A stretch of 64,000 nucleotides of DNA from positions 124,001 to 188,000 of the forward strand of contig JAFKEU010000008.1 in the NCBI GenBank assembly GCA_017308475.1, in the 5' to 3' direction. Every line of letters starts with the position of its first letter. Position 1 is the first letter of the stretch. A program made the position numbers and the translations under genes. This document shows, in pieces, positions 49,483 to 58,172 of this stretch. The notes beneath the pieces were generated by a model. The model ran no database searches, had not been told where the DNA came from, and saw only the letters and a list, made by a program, of their open reading frames with translations. Source of the stretch: Alphaproteobacteria bacterium (GTDB taxonomy: Bacteria > Pseudomonadota > Alphaproteobacteria > Micropepsales > Micropepsaceae).

Positions 49483-50255
49483 TCGGCCGCCTGCCCATAG
49501 CTGTCGCGATGACGCCACCATACCCCCTGTTCGTTGCGGCCCTTGGGCGCGCGGTCGAGCCACTGATACATGCCCCAAAGCCCGTCCAGTCCGCGGGCAT
49601 AGGTCGAATAGGCATGATAGACGACACCGTCCTCGAGAACGAACGCGCTGAGGCCGGGTCGCTCGCGCATATAGGCGGCCGGTTCGGCGCCGGCCCTGGC
49701 GGCGTTCTGGACGACCACCGGCGGAAGCGTCGCCGTCGTCATCGCGTGGCCGCCCCGGCGGTAATTGTATTCGGTACCGCCGCTGCGCTGCTGCTCCTCG
49801 GTGATCGAGACGTTGAAGTCGTAGTTGAAGTCGCCGCCCTGCGAGGACGCCCAGGGAAAGATCCAGCCCATCCGCTCCCGGAACGCCAGCAGCTTGGGAA
49901 GCGGCGCACGCGATGCCGCCCACAGCATCACATCGTGGTTGGCAAGGTGCTCGGCAATGCCATTGAAGCCGTCGGCGATCGAGGAGCAGGAAATGCAGCC
50001 CGCCTTGTAGTCCGGCCCGAACATGAAGTGATAGACCAGGAGCTGCGAGCGGCCCCGGAACAGGTCTGCGAGCGATGCCTCTCCTTCGCCGGTATCGAAC
50101 CGGTAGTCCTTTTCCACCCGGACCCAGGGCAGTTCCTGGCGCCTCTGTGCGAGTTCGTCGCTTTGCCGCGTCAGCGCCTTTTCCGCATCGAGCAGCTTCA
50201 GCCGCGCCGCCAGCCATTGTTCACGCGTTGCAGTCCTGTGTGTTGGCATCGTCAT
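49479..50255 (-). CDS. DUF899 thioredoxin-like protein
   Basis: 258-residue DUF899 protein: LPWVRVEKDYRFDTGEGEASL, LLVYHFMFGPDYKAGCISCS (a CxxC-like CISC in a peroxiredoxin/thioredoxin-type position), GWIFPWASSQGGDFNYDF and VYHAYSTYARGLDGLWGMY are family blocks. A redox role is suspected but unproven. It is divergent from the regulator gene at 50336, 80 bp away, and followed by a small membrane protein gene. Confidence 0.88.
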   Translation of the reverse strand: MTMPTHRTATREQWLAARLKLLDAEKALTRQSDELAQRRQELPWVRVEKDYRFDTGEGEASLADLFRGRSQLLVYHFMFGPDYKAGCISCSSIADGFNGIAEHLANHDVMLWAASRAPLPKLLAFRERMGWIFPWASSQGGDFNYDFNVSITEEQQRSGGTEYNYRRGGHAMTTATLPPVVVQNAARAGAEPAAYMRERPGLSAFVLEDGVVYHAYSTYARGLDGLWGMYQWLDRAPKGRNEQGVWWRHRDSYGQAAE

Positions 50256-50335
50256 TCTCCGCTATTTATATCGTCACGGATTAGACTAGGACCGGGCCTG
50301 CGCCCCATGGGAGTGACAAGTGTGACGGGATTTGG

Positions 50336-51556
50336 ATGGACTCGCTGATCGCCGCCGCGGCCCGGGCGCTTGCGACCGGCGATCCCCTTGGCGCGCTGAA
50401 CAGGGTCGCGCTGCGCGACGACGCGCCGGCGCTGGCGCTTCGCGGCATCGCCATGGCCCAGCTCGGCGATCTTGACCGCGCCAGGTTGCTGGTGCGGCGG
50501 GCGGCGCGCGCCTTTGGTCCGAAAGAGACCGTGGCCCGCGCCAGATGCGCCGTCGCCGAGGCCGAGATCGCGCTTGCCTCGCGTGACCTCGCCTGGCCGT
50601 CAAAGGCGCTTGCTGCGGCATCTGCGATCCTTGAGGCGCATGGCGACCAGGTGAACGCCGCCCATGCGCGCTACCTGGAGATCCGGCGCCTGCTTCTGCT
50701 TGGGCACCTCGATGAGGCCGAACACGGGCTCGCGCGGCAGGACCTCACGGCGCTGACGCCCGCGCTGCGCGCCATCCACGAACTCGCCGTTGCGGGGATT
50801 TCCATGCGGCGCGTCCGCGCCGGCGCGGCACAGGCAGCATTGGCCCGCGCCGAGGAAGCCGCGCGCTGGGCGCGCATTCCGGCGCTCGCGGCCGAGGTCG
50901 AGCAGGCATTCGCCATCCTCGAGATGCCTGCGGCACGGGCGATTGCGCGCGGCGCCGAGCGCCCTCTTTTGCTGGCGCAGGTCGAGGCGCTGCTCGCCTC
51001 GAAGGCGCTTGTCATCGATGCCTGCCGCAATCTCGTGCGCGAGCGGAACAAGGTCGTGCCGCTTGCAAGGCGTCCGGTGCTGTTTGCGCTGGCGCGCGCG
51101 CTTGGCGAAGCTTGGCCGGGCGAGGCGCCGCGGGACGTGCTGCTCGCCCGCGCGTTCGGCGCCAGACATGCCGACGAATCCCATCGCGCGCGGTTGCGGG
51201 TCGAGATCGGTCGGCTTCGCAGGCTTCTTCGGCCGCTCGCCCGCGTGAGCGCGACGAAACAGGGATTTGCGCTCAGCCCGCGCGGCACGCGCCAGGTCGT
51301 CGTGCTGGCGCGGCCGGTCGAGGAGGAACATGCCGCCGTGCTTGCCTTCCTCGCCGACGGGGAGGCGTGGTCGAGCTCGGCGCTTTCGCTGGCGCTGGGC
51401 ACAGGCCAGCGCACGGTTCAGCGGGCGCTCGACCGGCTTTCAGCGGATGGCAAGGTGCAGGCATTCGGCCGCGGCCGGGCGCGGCGCTGGATGACCCCGC
51501 CGCTGCCCGGTTTCGCGACGACCTTGTTACTCCCCGCGCCGCTGCCGGGGAACTAG
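50336..51556 (+). CDS. TPR/winged-helix transcriptional regulator-like protein
   Basis: 406-residue, Ala/Arg-rich protein. The N-terminal two thirds is helical with TPR-like repeats (ALALRGIAMAQLGDLDRARLL, HARYLEIRRLLLLGHLDEAEHGL). It is followed by an OmpR-like/wHTH-type segment (LRVEIGRLRRLLRPLARVSATKQGFAL) and a second HTH near the C-terminus (SALSLALGTGQRTVQRALDRL). This suggests a DNA-binding regulator, probably of the divergent DUF899 operon and/or the downstream propeller gene (9-nt gap). The family name is uncertain. Confidence 0.7.
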   Translation: MDSLIAAAARALATGDPLGALNRVALRDDAPALALRGIAMAQLGDLDRARLLVRRAARAFGPKETVARARCAVAEAEIALASRDLAWPSKALAAASAILEAHGDQVNAAHARYLEIRRLLLLGHLDEAEHGLARQDLTALTPALRAIHELAVAGISMRRVRAGAAQAALARAEEAARWARIPALAAEVEQAFAILEMPAARAIARGAERPLLLAQVEALLASKALVIDACRNLVRERNKVVPLARRPVLFALARALGEAWPGEAPRDVLLARAFGARHADESHRARLRVEIGRLRRLLRPLARVSATKQGFALSPRGTRQVVVLARPVEEEHAAVLAFLADGEAWSSSALSLALGTGQRTVQRALDRLSADGKVQAFGRGRARRWMTPPLPGFATTLLLPAPLPGN

Positions 51557-51565
51557 GATCGCCCC

Positions 51566-52198
51566 ATGAAAAAGACAGAAGCCGACATCGTGCGCGAATA
51601 TGGCCCCTTCCCCGGCATCGACACCGTCGGTGGGGTGAGCTTCGACGGAAAGGACATCTGGATCGCGACGGGAGAGCGGATATACGCCCTCGATCCGGAG
51701 AGTGGGGCGCTGGGCCGCTCCCTCCAAGTCCCTGCCCATGCCGGCACGGCTTTCGACGGCCGGCACCTGTTCCAGATCGCCGGCGACCGCATCCAGAAGG
51801 TCGATCCGACGACCGGCTGCGTGCTGGCCACCATCCCCACGCCCGAGGGCGGCGCATCCGGCATGGCCTGGGCCGAAGGCGCGCTGTGGGTCGGCCAGCA
51901 CCGCGCCCGCAAGATCCATCAGGTCGATCCGGAAACGGGCAGCATTCTTCGCACCATCGAGTCCAACCGCATGGTCACCGGCGTCACATGGGTCGACGGC
52001 GAACTGTGGCACGGCACATGGGAAGGCGACGAGAGCGGGATCCGGCGCATCGATCCCGAGACGGGCAAGGTGCTGGAAAGCCTGGACATGCCCGAAGGGT
52101 TGGGCGTGTCGGGACTTGAATCCGACGGCAGCGACCGGTTCTTTTGCGGCGGCGGCAACAGCGGCAAGGTGAGGGCCATTCGCCGGCCCCGGCGATAG
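51566..52198 (+). CDS. Beta-propeller, glutamine-cyclotransferase-like protein
   Basis: 210-residue cytoplasmic protein without signal peptide. Repeats of the form IYALDPESGAL, IQKVDPTTGCVL, IHQVDPETGSIL and IRRIDPETGKVL indicate a 5- or 6-bladed propeller of the glutamine cyclotransferase/YncE type. Enzyme activity is doubtful because it is short and not exported. It lies in the same operon as the upstream regulator. Confidence 0.75.
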   Translation: MKKTEADIVREYGPFPGIDTVGGVSFDGKDIWIATGERIYALDPESGALGRSLQVPAHAGTAFDGRHLFQIAGDRIQKVDPTTGCVLATIPTPEGGASGMAWAEGALWVGQHRARKIHQVDPETGSILRTIESNRMVTGVTWVDGELWHGTWEGDESGIRRIDPETGKVLESLDMPEGLGVSGLESDGSDRFFCGGGNSGKVRAIRRPRR

Positions 52199-52216
52199 TC
52201 CGGGCCAACTGCCGGG

Positions 52217-52603
52217 TCACTCGAAAATGGATTCCGCGCCCGCTGCTTCAAACGTGATGTTCACCGAGCGATCACCCACCGGGCGGGTGCGATGGCGGCG
52301 GCCACGCGGGACCGTGATCATCTGGCCAGGGCCAAGCCTCAGCGCGCCTTCCTCGAACTCGATCTCAAGGCTCCCCTCGATCACCAGAAAAACCTCGTCG
52401 CAATTGGGATGCGCGTGCCATCGATATGGCTGCGTCATCACGCTGATCCGCACGACGTGATCGTTGACCCGGGCAATCTGGCGATTGTCATAAGGCGCGC
52501 CGGATGACGCCTCCGCCGCCAGGGTGACGATCTCGGGAAGTTTTTCCGTCACGCGTGCCTCCGCAGCTGGCGCATTCGCCTGGAAGAATGCGGTTCCGCG
52601 CAT
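52217..52603 (-). CDS. Cupin domain protein
   Basis: 128-residue single-domain cupin. The metal-binding motif WHAHPNCDEVFLVIEG gives the first His/His/Glu cluster, and PRGRRHRTRP the second His region. ATG 52603 is preferred over an adjacent GTG since it forms TGATG with the upstream gene's stop. Substrate unknown. Same strand as the heme-binding and YCII genes, so possibly part of that transcript. Confidence 0.85.
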   Translation of the reverse strand: MRGTAFFQANAPAAEARVTEKLPEIVTLAAEASSGAPYDNRQIARVNDHVVRISVMTQPYRWHAHPNCDEVFLVIEGSLEIEFEEGALRLGPGQMITVPRGRRHRTRPVGDRSVNITFEAAGAESIFE

Positions 52604-53121
52604 CACGCCGTTTTTGCGGCCTCAAGCAGCATCAACGGATTCGGCTTGGCTTCCGCCACCTTCACCAGTGTATTCACATCCCGGTGCAGGAACAGTTCCG
52701 CGCGCCCCCGCACCATCAGCATCGTATCGGAGACATAGCTCCAGCTGCCGTCGGGATTGAACGTGACCTCGAGGCGATAGGAATCGGTGCGGAAGGCGTA
52801 TTCCAGAAAGTCGGTCGAGCAGATGCCATAATAGGTCTGGCCGCGCGCGGCGGTCACCACCAGGCGTGTGTCTTCCGGTTTGGCGATGCCCGAGGCAAGC
52901 GCGGTTTGGCCGCGCGGGATCGACAGCGACTGCAGCACCAGCCCCGTCGCCGGCTCCCACAGCCAATAGCCGGTCTGGTCGTGAAACGTGATCGCTTCTT
53001 CGGGTGTGTTGATGTGGATGTGATAACGCAAACCGTAAAACAGCTGCGGCCCGTTGGCCTGCGGGTCGATCGGCTGCATGTCGATGCGCTCGAATCCTGC
53101 CGGCGCGATTGATTTGGGCAA
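52603..53121 (-). CDS. Heme-binding (nitrobindin-like FABP) protein, probably 5'-truncated
   Basis: 172-residue product from a TTG at 53121 with an in-frame stop immediately upstream. The body is a beta-barrel family member: QLFYGLRYHIHINTPEE, TFHDQTGYWLWEPATG and RGQTALASG. Relatives carry about 40 further N-terminal residues including a GxWxG strand; nothing equivalent is encoded upstream in any minus-strand frame before the YCII gene. Either a start-truncated remnant or a shortened functional barrel; no good ribosome-binding site is visible. Confidence 0.6.
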   Translation of the reverse strand: MPKSIAPAGFERIDMQPIDPQANGPQLFYGLRYHIHINTPEEAITFHDQTGYWLWEPATGLVLQSLSIPRGQTALASGIAKPEDTRLVVTAARGQTYYGICSTDFLEYAFRTDSYRLEVTFNPDGSWSYVSDTMLMVRGRAELFLHRDVNTLVKVAEAKPNPLMLLEAAKTA

Positions 53122-53233
53122 TCATAACGCTTTGATTCAACCGGGCAATGCCCGTCCGCTTGTTGCGGACGACCGGCGACAAGCCTGGTCAGCGCATCCG
53201 GTCATGGATTTCCGTGGCCTTCGGCGCCGGTCC

Positions 53234-53602
53234 TCATTGAAAGTCGGCCATCTCGTACAGCGGGCGGATTTCGATCTCGCTTGGTCCCGGCATGGGATTG
53301 GGGCAGCGCTTCACCCAGGCGACCGCCTCATCCATGTCCTTGACTTCCCAGAGCCAGAAGCCGGCGACCAGCTCGTGAGGATGGGCAAACGGGCCGCTGC
53401 TGACCGTGCGGCTGGCGCCGTCGAACGCCACGCGCTTTCCCGCCGAGGAGGGCTTGAGGCCATCGGCTTCGCGCAGGATGCCGGCATCCCGCAACTCGTC
53501 GTTGAATTTGCCCATCGCTTCCATCATCGCCATTGTCTCGGGCGCGGGGTTGAAGCCCTTTTCGCTGTCCTCGGTCGCCTTGACCAGCACCATCACGCGC
53601 AT
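53234..53602 (-). CDS. YCII-related protein, predicted ECF42 regulon member
   Basis: 122-residue YCII-fold protein (MVLVKATEDSEKG start, GPFAHPHELVAGFWLWEVKDMDEAVAW), with SGPF in the place of the DGPF motif. Function unknown. AAGGAGG lies 6 nt before the ATG. An ECF42-type promoter (53649-53675) precedes it, linking it to the sigma factor 11 kb away. Confidence 0.88.
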   Translation of the reverse strand: MRVMVLVKATEDSEKGFNPAPETMAMMEAMGKFNDELRDAGILREADGLKPSSAGKRVAFDGASRTVSSGPFAHPHELVAGFWLWEVKDMDEAVAWVKRCPNPMPGPSEIEIRPLYEMADFQ

Positions 53603-53648
53603 CGCCTGCCTCCTTGTCTGAGCGGCCTCACCGGCCTGTCATCGGAAC

Positions 53649-53675
53649 GACGAATGGGACTGTCGGGAACCGACA
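53649..53675 (-). promoter_or_regulatory. ECF42-type promoter upstream of the second YCII gene
   Basis: Minus strand: -35 TGTCGG (53675-53670), 17-bp spacer, -10 CGTC (53652-53649), 47 bp before the YCII start. Same pattern as the three sites near the sigma gene. Confidence 0.75.
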
Positions 53676-53710
53676 CCGTCCTGCGATTTTCCGGCGGGCC
53701 ACGCCCAGCG

Positions 53711-56050
53711 TCATTGGATCGCCAGACGGCGAAACATCATGACCTTCAGCTGATCGAGAACAAGCAGATATGCGGCAACCACGGCCAGCAGCAGGATTAT
53801 GAGTCCGGGATTGACCGGGGTCATAAGGATACCCGTTGTCGCCAGCATCGCTACGACCAGGAGGTCCATGATCGAACTCAGCACCAGCAACCGGCTTGGA
53901 CGGGACCGCCAGAAGGGGCCACGCTCGCGGACCAGGTAGACGTTGCCCTGTCCGGTGGCCACCAGCATGACGAAGACCAGCGTCTGCAACTCGCCCAGCT
54001 TGAGGCCGAGCACATCGCGGCCGACGAAGAAGACGGTGAAGGAAAGAATCAGAACCAGGGCCGCCAGCAGTCCGCCAGTCAGCATCAGCGTGCGCACGTT
54101 CCACCGATCCGGCCGCTGCGAGAACCCCACATTGTCCGTGGCGATCGACATGGTGACGAAGTCGTTGGTGAACAGCAGAAGCACGATCAGCAACGGAGTG
54201 ATCACGAAGACATGGGTAACGATCACGCCGAGAGTCAGGAAAATCGCGATTTCCAGCGTCTTCATGATCTTGTTGATCGTATAGGTGAGCATGCGCTGAT
54301 AGATTCGGCGGCTGATCCGCACCGCTGTCAGGGCATCCACCAGCCCGGGCGCGGTGAGCACCACGCCGGCGGCGGCGCGGGCAACATCCGTGGCACTGGC
54401 GACCGCAATGCCGACGTCCGCCTGCTTGAGCGCCGGCGCGTCGTTGACACCGTCGCCTGTCATTCCCACGACATGGCCGGCCGATTGAAGCAGCCGGATG
54501 AGCTTGATCTTGTGTTCCGGAAAGACACGGGCGTAGACGCCGTAGTCCAGTGCCCGAACACCGTCGACGTGATCGAGCGCGTCGGCGGCCGCAACCGGAC
54601 CATCGATGCCCGCCCGCCGGGCGATGGCGCCGGCCGTGGCGGCATTGTCGCCCGTCACCATCACAACTCGAATCCCGAGTTCCTTGAGGCCTTTCACCAG
54701 CGCCCCGGAATCGGCGCGCGGCGGATCTTCCAGGGCAACCAGACCGGCCAGGTGCAAAGCCGTGCGGCTGCTGCCAAAGGCTACCGCAAGGACGCGCGCT
54801 CCTGACGCCGCAAGGCCGGCGATCGCATCCGAGGTGTCAGGCGCCACGGCGATCAGCTCGGAGACGGCCCGCGGCGCGCCCTTGATTACCCAAAGCTCTC
54901 CGTCGGGAACCTGGTAACGGCCGAGCGAATAGCGGTTGGCCGGATCGAATGGAACGAATTCCATCCGGCGAGGCGGGCGGGCGAGCAGGTTGCGCGCGCC
55001 CGCCGCGCCCAAAATGGCAAGGTCGATCGGATCCTGGGTCGCCGGATCGCTGGCCAAAGCCGCAAATCGCAGCAGCTCCTCGTCGGATGCGGCGGCGAAA
55101 CGATGCATCGCCGCCAGTGTGAGGCGGTTCTCCGTCAGCGTGCCGGTCTTGTCCGTGCACAACACATCCATGCCCGCCGCTTCTTCGATCGCCGAAAGCC
55201 GGGTCAGCAGCACGCCGGATCGCGCCAGTTCGGCCGCGCCAAGAGCGGTGGCCAGAGTGAAGGTCGCCGGCAGCGCCACCGGAACCGAAGCGACCAGCAG
55301 GATCAGGGCGAAGGGCAGAACGTCCCGCAGCGGCAGATCGGCCCGGGCGGCATAGACCAGCAGCGCGGCGATAAGCACTGCGTCGATCGCGATGAGAATA
55401 CGGACGATCTTGAAGATCGTCACAGCCAGATGGCTCGTCGATCGCGCAGTCCTGACCAGTTCAGCCGTCTTGCCGAAATACGTTCCTGGACCGGTGGCCG
55501 TGACCTCGCCGGTGGCCTCACCGCGCCGCACGATCGCAGCCGCATAGGCCATCGTACCGGAGCCGGCTTCGACGGCCACGGACTCGCCGGTCAAGGCGGA
55601 CTGGTCGAGCAGAACTTCGCCGTCCACGATCCGGACATCGGCTGGTGAGAGATCGCCCATGCGCAGATGGACCACGTCGCCCGGAACCAGGCCAGCCGAG
55701 GCGGTCGAGCGCCAAACGCCATCGCGGAGCACGCGCGCTGTCGCCGTCAGCCGATGTCTCAGAAGATCAAGCGCCTTGCTGGCGCGGCCTTCCTCCACGA
55801 AGCTGATCAGGGCGTTGACGCCGAGCAGCAGGGCGATGACCGCCGCCTCATCGCCCTTCCCAAGCAGAACCTGGAGCAGGATGGTCGCTTCCAACATCCA
55901 TGGGATTGGCCCCCAGAACTTGCTCAGAAGCGCAAGGAGCGGATGACTTCGCCGCTCGGGAATCTCGTTTGGTCCGTACTGCTTGAGGCGAAGTTGTGCC
56001 TCCGCCTCGGTCAGGCCACCCGAACCATGACCTTTCTGCGCGCCCGCCAC
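53711..56050 (-). CDS. P3A-type plasma-membrane proton-exporting ATPase, copy 2
   Basis: 779-residue H+-ATPase-type pump from a GTG at 56050. Motifs: TGES (154-157), PVALP (257-261), DKTGTLT (D300), MVTGDNAATA, MTGDGVNDAPALK, and TM5-6 region LLLFTNDFVTMSIATDNVG. Domain order and length match copy 1 at 13134-15494, but the sequences are clearly diverged, so this is an old paralogue or an independently acquired gene. AGGA precedes the start at a long spacing. Nothing else in its neighbourhood indicates the inducing condition. Confidence 0.9.
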   Translation of the reverse strand: MAGAQKGHGSGGLTEAEAQLRLKQYGPNEIPERRSHPLLALLSKFWGPIPWMLEATILLQVLLGKGDEAAVIALLLGVNALISFVEEGRASKALDLLRHRLTATARVLRDGVWRSTASAGLVPGDVVHLRMGDLSPADVRIVDGEVLLDQSALTGESVAVEAGSGTMAYAAAIVRRGEATGEVTATGPGTYFGKTAELVRTARSTSHLAVTIFKIVRILIAIDAVLIAALLVYAARADLPLRDVLPFALILLVASVPVALPATFTLATALGAAELARSGVLLTRLSAIEEAAGMDVLCTDKTGTLTENRLTLAAMHRFAAASDEELLRFAALASDPATQDPIDLAILGAAGARNLLARPPRRMEFVPFDPANRYSLGRYQVPDGELWVIKGAPRAVSELIAVAPDTSDAIAGLAASGARVLAVAFGSSRTALHLAGLVALEDPPRADSGALVKGLKELGIRVVMVTGDNAATAGAIARRAGIDGPVAAADALDHVDGVRALDYGVYARVFPEHKIKLIRLLQSAGHVVGMTGDGVNDAPALKQADVGIAVASATDVARAAAGVVLTAPGLVDALTAVRISRRIYQRMLTYTINKIMKTLEIAIFLTLGVIVTHVFVITPLLIVLLLFTNDFVTMSIATDNVGFSQRPDRWNVRTLMLTGGLLAALVLILSFTVFFVGRDVLGLKLGELQTLVFVMLVATGQGNVYLVRERGPFWRSRPSRLLVLSSIMDLLVVAMLATTGILMTPVNPGLIILLLAVVAAYLLVLDQLKVMMFRRLAIQ

Positions 56051-56242
56051 CGGCTATTGAATCCTATCGCCAGACCAACAATGCCTTGCCTATCCCAGTA
56101 TATCCTATCCTGCTCCACGGTGCTCCCCCTCTGGCGCCTTTGCGACGCCATGGCTGCCTCTCGGTGGCTGGGTCTGACAGGGCGCAGCCGGCCAGCCTAA
56201 GCGGCGTCGGCCGGCTGCATGTCTCGGTTGGGCGCGTGTCCC

Positions 56243-57160
56243 TCACGAACGAACGCGGATGATCGTCTTGCCCGTGCGTCGTTCCGTCGGGTTGAGAGCA
56301 GCGACGGCATCGTCGAGGGTCGAGACGTTGCCGATGTTCGTCCGCAGTCGTCCGTCCCGCACCCGCTGGACGATCTCGCTCAGTTGGGCACGATCGGACT
56401 CGACAACGAAGTCGATCGCCAGGCCGTCGGCGGGCCGCGCTTCGGCCGGACCGACGATTGACACCAGTGTTCCTCCGGCCCGAACCAGGCCGGCGGACCG
56501 CTTCCCTATCTCGCCGCCGATGACGTCAAGCACCAGATCGACTCCGCCAACATCTTCGAGGACGTCGTTCTCGAGGTCGACGAACTCCTGTGTGTCGAAA
56601 TCGAGCGCCTTCTTGCGGTCGGCAGCGCGTCCGGTGCCGATGACGTAAGCGCCGGCCTCGCGCGCGAGCTGCGTCACGATCGACCCGACCGCGCCGGCGG
56701 CACCGTGAACGAGGACGCTCTGTCCCGCCCGAAGACGGCCGTGCTGGAACAGCCCCTGCCACGCTGTCAGACCCGAGATCGGCAGACTCGCGCCCACCGT
56801 GAAGTCGACATCGCCCGGCAGCGGCGCGAGGTTGCGAGCCTCGATGGCCACATACTCCGCCAGGGTGCCGTCGCGATACCAGTCGGCGAGCCCGAAGATT
56901 CGCTGTCCGACCGACAGTCCGGTCGTGCCATAGCCGAGAGCGGTGACCACTCCGGCGAACTCGTGTCCGGGGATGGTCGGTGTTCGGCCACGGTTGAGCC
57001 GATCGGCCCAGGTCGAGGGCCATTCCAACTCGGTCGGAACGAATCCCGACGCATGAACCTGAACGACGACGTCGTTAATCGCCGCCTGTGGTTCAGGCCG
57101 CTCCACCAGCCTCATCCCCGCCGTTCCCCCAGCCTGGTCTGTCACAACGATTGCCTTCAT
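56243..57160 (-). CDS. Zinc-free quinone-oxidoreductase-like MDR dehydrogenase
   Basis: 305-residue medium-chain dehydrogenase/reductase of the NADPH:quinone reductase type: MKAIVVTDQAGG start, PGHEFAGVV, the nucleotide motif VLVHGAAGAVGSIVTQLA, and VIGTGRAADRKKALDFD. No structural zinc Cys cluster is seen. ATG 57160 with AGGAG 9 nt upstream. Divergent from an AraC-type regulator, its probable controller. Substrate unknown. Confidence 0.88.
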   Translation of the reverse strand: MKAIVVTDQAGGTAGMRLVERPEPQAAINDVVVQVHASGFVPTELEWPSTWADRLNRGRTPTIPGHEFAGVVTALGYGTTGLSVGQRIFGLADWYRDGTLAEYVAIEARNLAPLPGDVDFTVGASLPISGLTAWQGLFQHGRLRAGQSVLVHGAAGAVGSIVTQLAREAGAYVIGTGRAADRKKALDFDTQEFVDLENDVLEDVGGVDLVLDVIGGEIGKRSAGLVRAGGTLVSIVGPAEARPADGLAIDFVVESDRAQLSEIVQRVRDGRLRTNIGNVSTLDDAVAALNPTERRTGKTIIRVRS

Positions 57161-57232
57161 CGGAACTGTCTCCTCGCTCTTTTGTCTCGTGCGGGCTTGC
57201 ACATCGGCTATATGGCGAATTAAGGGTAATGG

Positions 57233-57242
57233 TTGGTACCAA
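57233..57242. promoter_or_regulatory. Palindrome in the reductase/AraC divergent gap
   Basis: TTGGTACCAA is a perfect 10-bp palindrome 21 bp before the araC-type start and upstream of a TATAGC-like -10 for the reductase gene, whose -35 is poor. It is a possible activator site, on position only. Confidence 0.3.
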
Positions 57243-57262
57243 GAACATTGCCGATCGTCCCA

Positions 57263-58117
57263 ATGGACCCCTTCGCCGCCCTATTCGCGCATGTTGCACC
57301 GAAGGCTCGCACCTTCTTTACCGGCAAGCTGTGTCAGACGGCGCAATTCACCGATGCGGGACACTTGCACCTTCTCACGGGAGGCGAGCTTACGGTCGTC
57401 CAAACCGGCCGGGGCGACCTCCAGTTTGATGAACCAACCCTCCTGTTTTTCCCCCGTGGCCGGGTCCACAGTTTCGCTGTCAATCCGGAGCGCGGTGCAG
57501 ATCTCGTTTGCGCGACCGTCGAGCTCGGCGGCGCTGAGGGCAACCCGATCGGGCAGGGGCTGCCCGAACTCGTGGTCTTGCCGCTCTCGTCGCATCCCGC
57601 GCTGGCGCCGGTCTGCGATCTGCTTCTCGGTGAAGCATTCTCGGAACGAGGTGGCCGCCAGGCCGCGCTCGACCGGCTGTTCGACTATCTCCTTATTCTG
57701 ATCGTGCGACATGTCGTCGAGAGCGGCAGGGTCGCGACCGGCGTGCTTGCCGGGCTCGCCGACCCACGCCTTGCCAAGGCGCTGACCGCAATGCACGAAG
57801 CGCCGAAGAAGTCATGGACCCTGGACGATCTCGCCGGCATCGCCGGCATGTCCCGCACGCGGTTCGCTGAGCTTTTCCGGGGCCGCATCGGCCAGACGCC
57901 TATCGGCTATCTCACTGTCTGGCGCATGACGGTTGCACGCCAGCTTCTCGCGGGGGGCAAGCCCGTCAAGAGCGTGGCCCCGCAGGTCGGCTACCAGAGC
58001 GCCGCCGCCTTCTCTCGCGTGTTCAGCCGGGTGACCGGACAGCCGCCGCGCAATTCGAACGATGTCAATTTGCAGGGCCTGAAGCTGATCTCACCCAGCC
58101 GCAGCCGGGATAAGTAG
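57263..58117 (+). CDS. AraC-family transcriptional regulator
   Basis: 284-residue regulator: N-terminal cupin-type sensor (LHLLTGGELTVVQTGRGDLQFDEPTLLFFPRG) and C-terminal AraC double HTH (WTLDDLAGIAGMSRTRFAELFRGRIGQTP, then SVAPQVGYQSAAAFSRVFSRVTGQPP). ATG 57263 is the first that places the sensor domain correctly. Likely activates the divergent quinone-reductase-like gene. The AraC_binding cupin_6 group often senses small organic compounds. Confidence 0.9.
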   Translation: MDPFAALFAHVAPKARTFFTGKLCQTAQFTDAGHLHLLTGGELTVVQTGRGDLQFDEPTLLFFPRGRVHSFAVNPERGADLVCATVELGGAEGNPIGQGLPELVVLPLSSHPALAPVCDLLLGEAFSERGGRQAALDRLFDYLLILIVRHVVESGRVATGVLAGLADPRLAKALTAMHEAPKKSWTLDDLAGIAGMSRTRFAELFRGRIGQTPIGYLTVWRMTVARQLLAGGKPVKSVAPQVGYQSAAAFSRVFSRVTGQPPRNSNDVNLQGLKLISPSRSRDK

Positions 58118-58172
58118 CTATCCAACGGCTACCGCTCGCGGCTGGCGCTCGACATCCGCATCGCCCTACCCC

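Noticed and set aside
48896-49627. Full 243-codon minus-strand frame as a single protein
   Set aside because: Only the last 62 residues look like protein (two membrane helices); the remainder overlaps the DUF899 gene and its coupled membrane gene in another frame.
53155-53205. A fifth ECF42-like site (TGTCGC-N17-CGGA) upstream of the heme-binding gene
   Set aside because: Both boxes miss a defining base (C instead of G/A in the -35, no CGTC or CGAC at -10), so it was not counted with the four exact sites.
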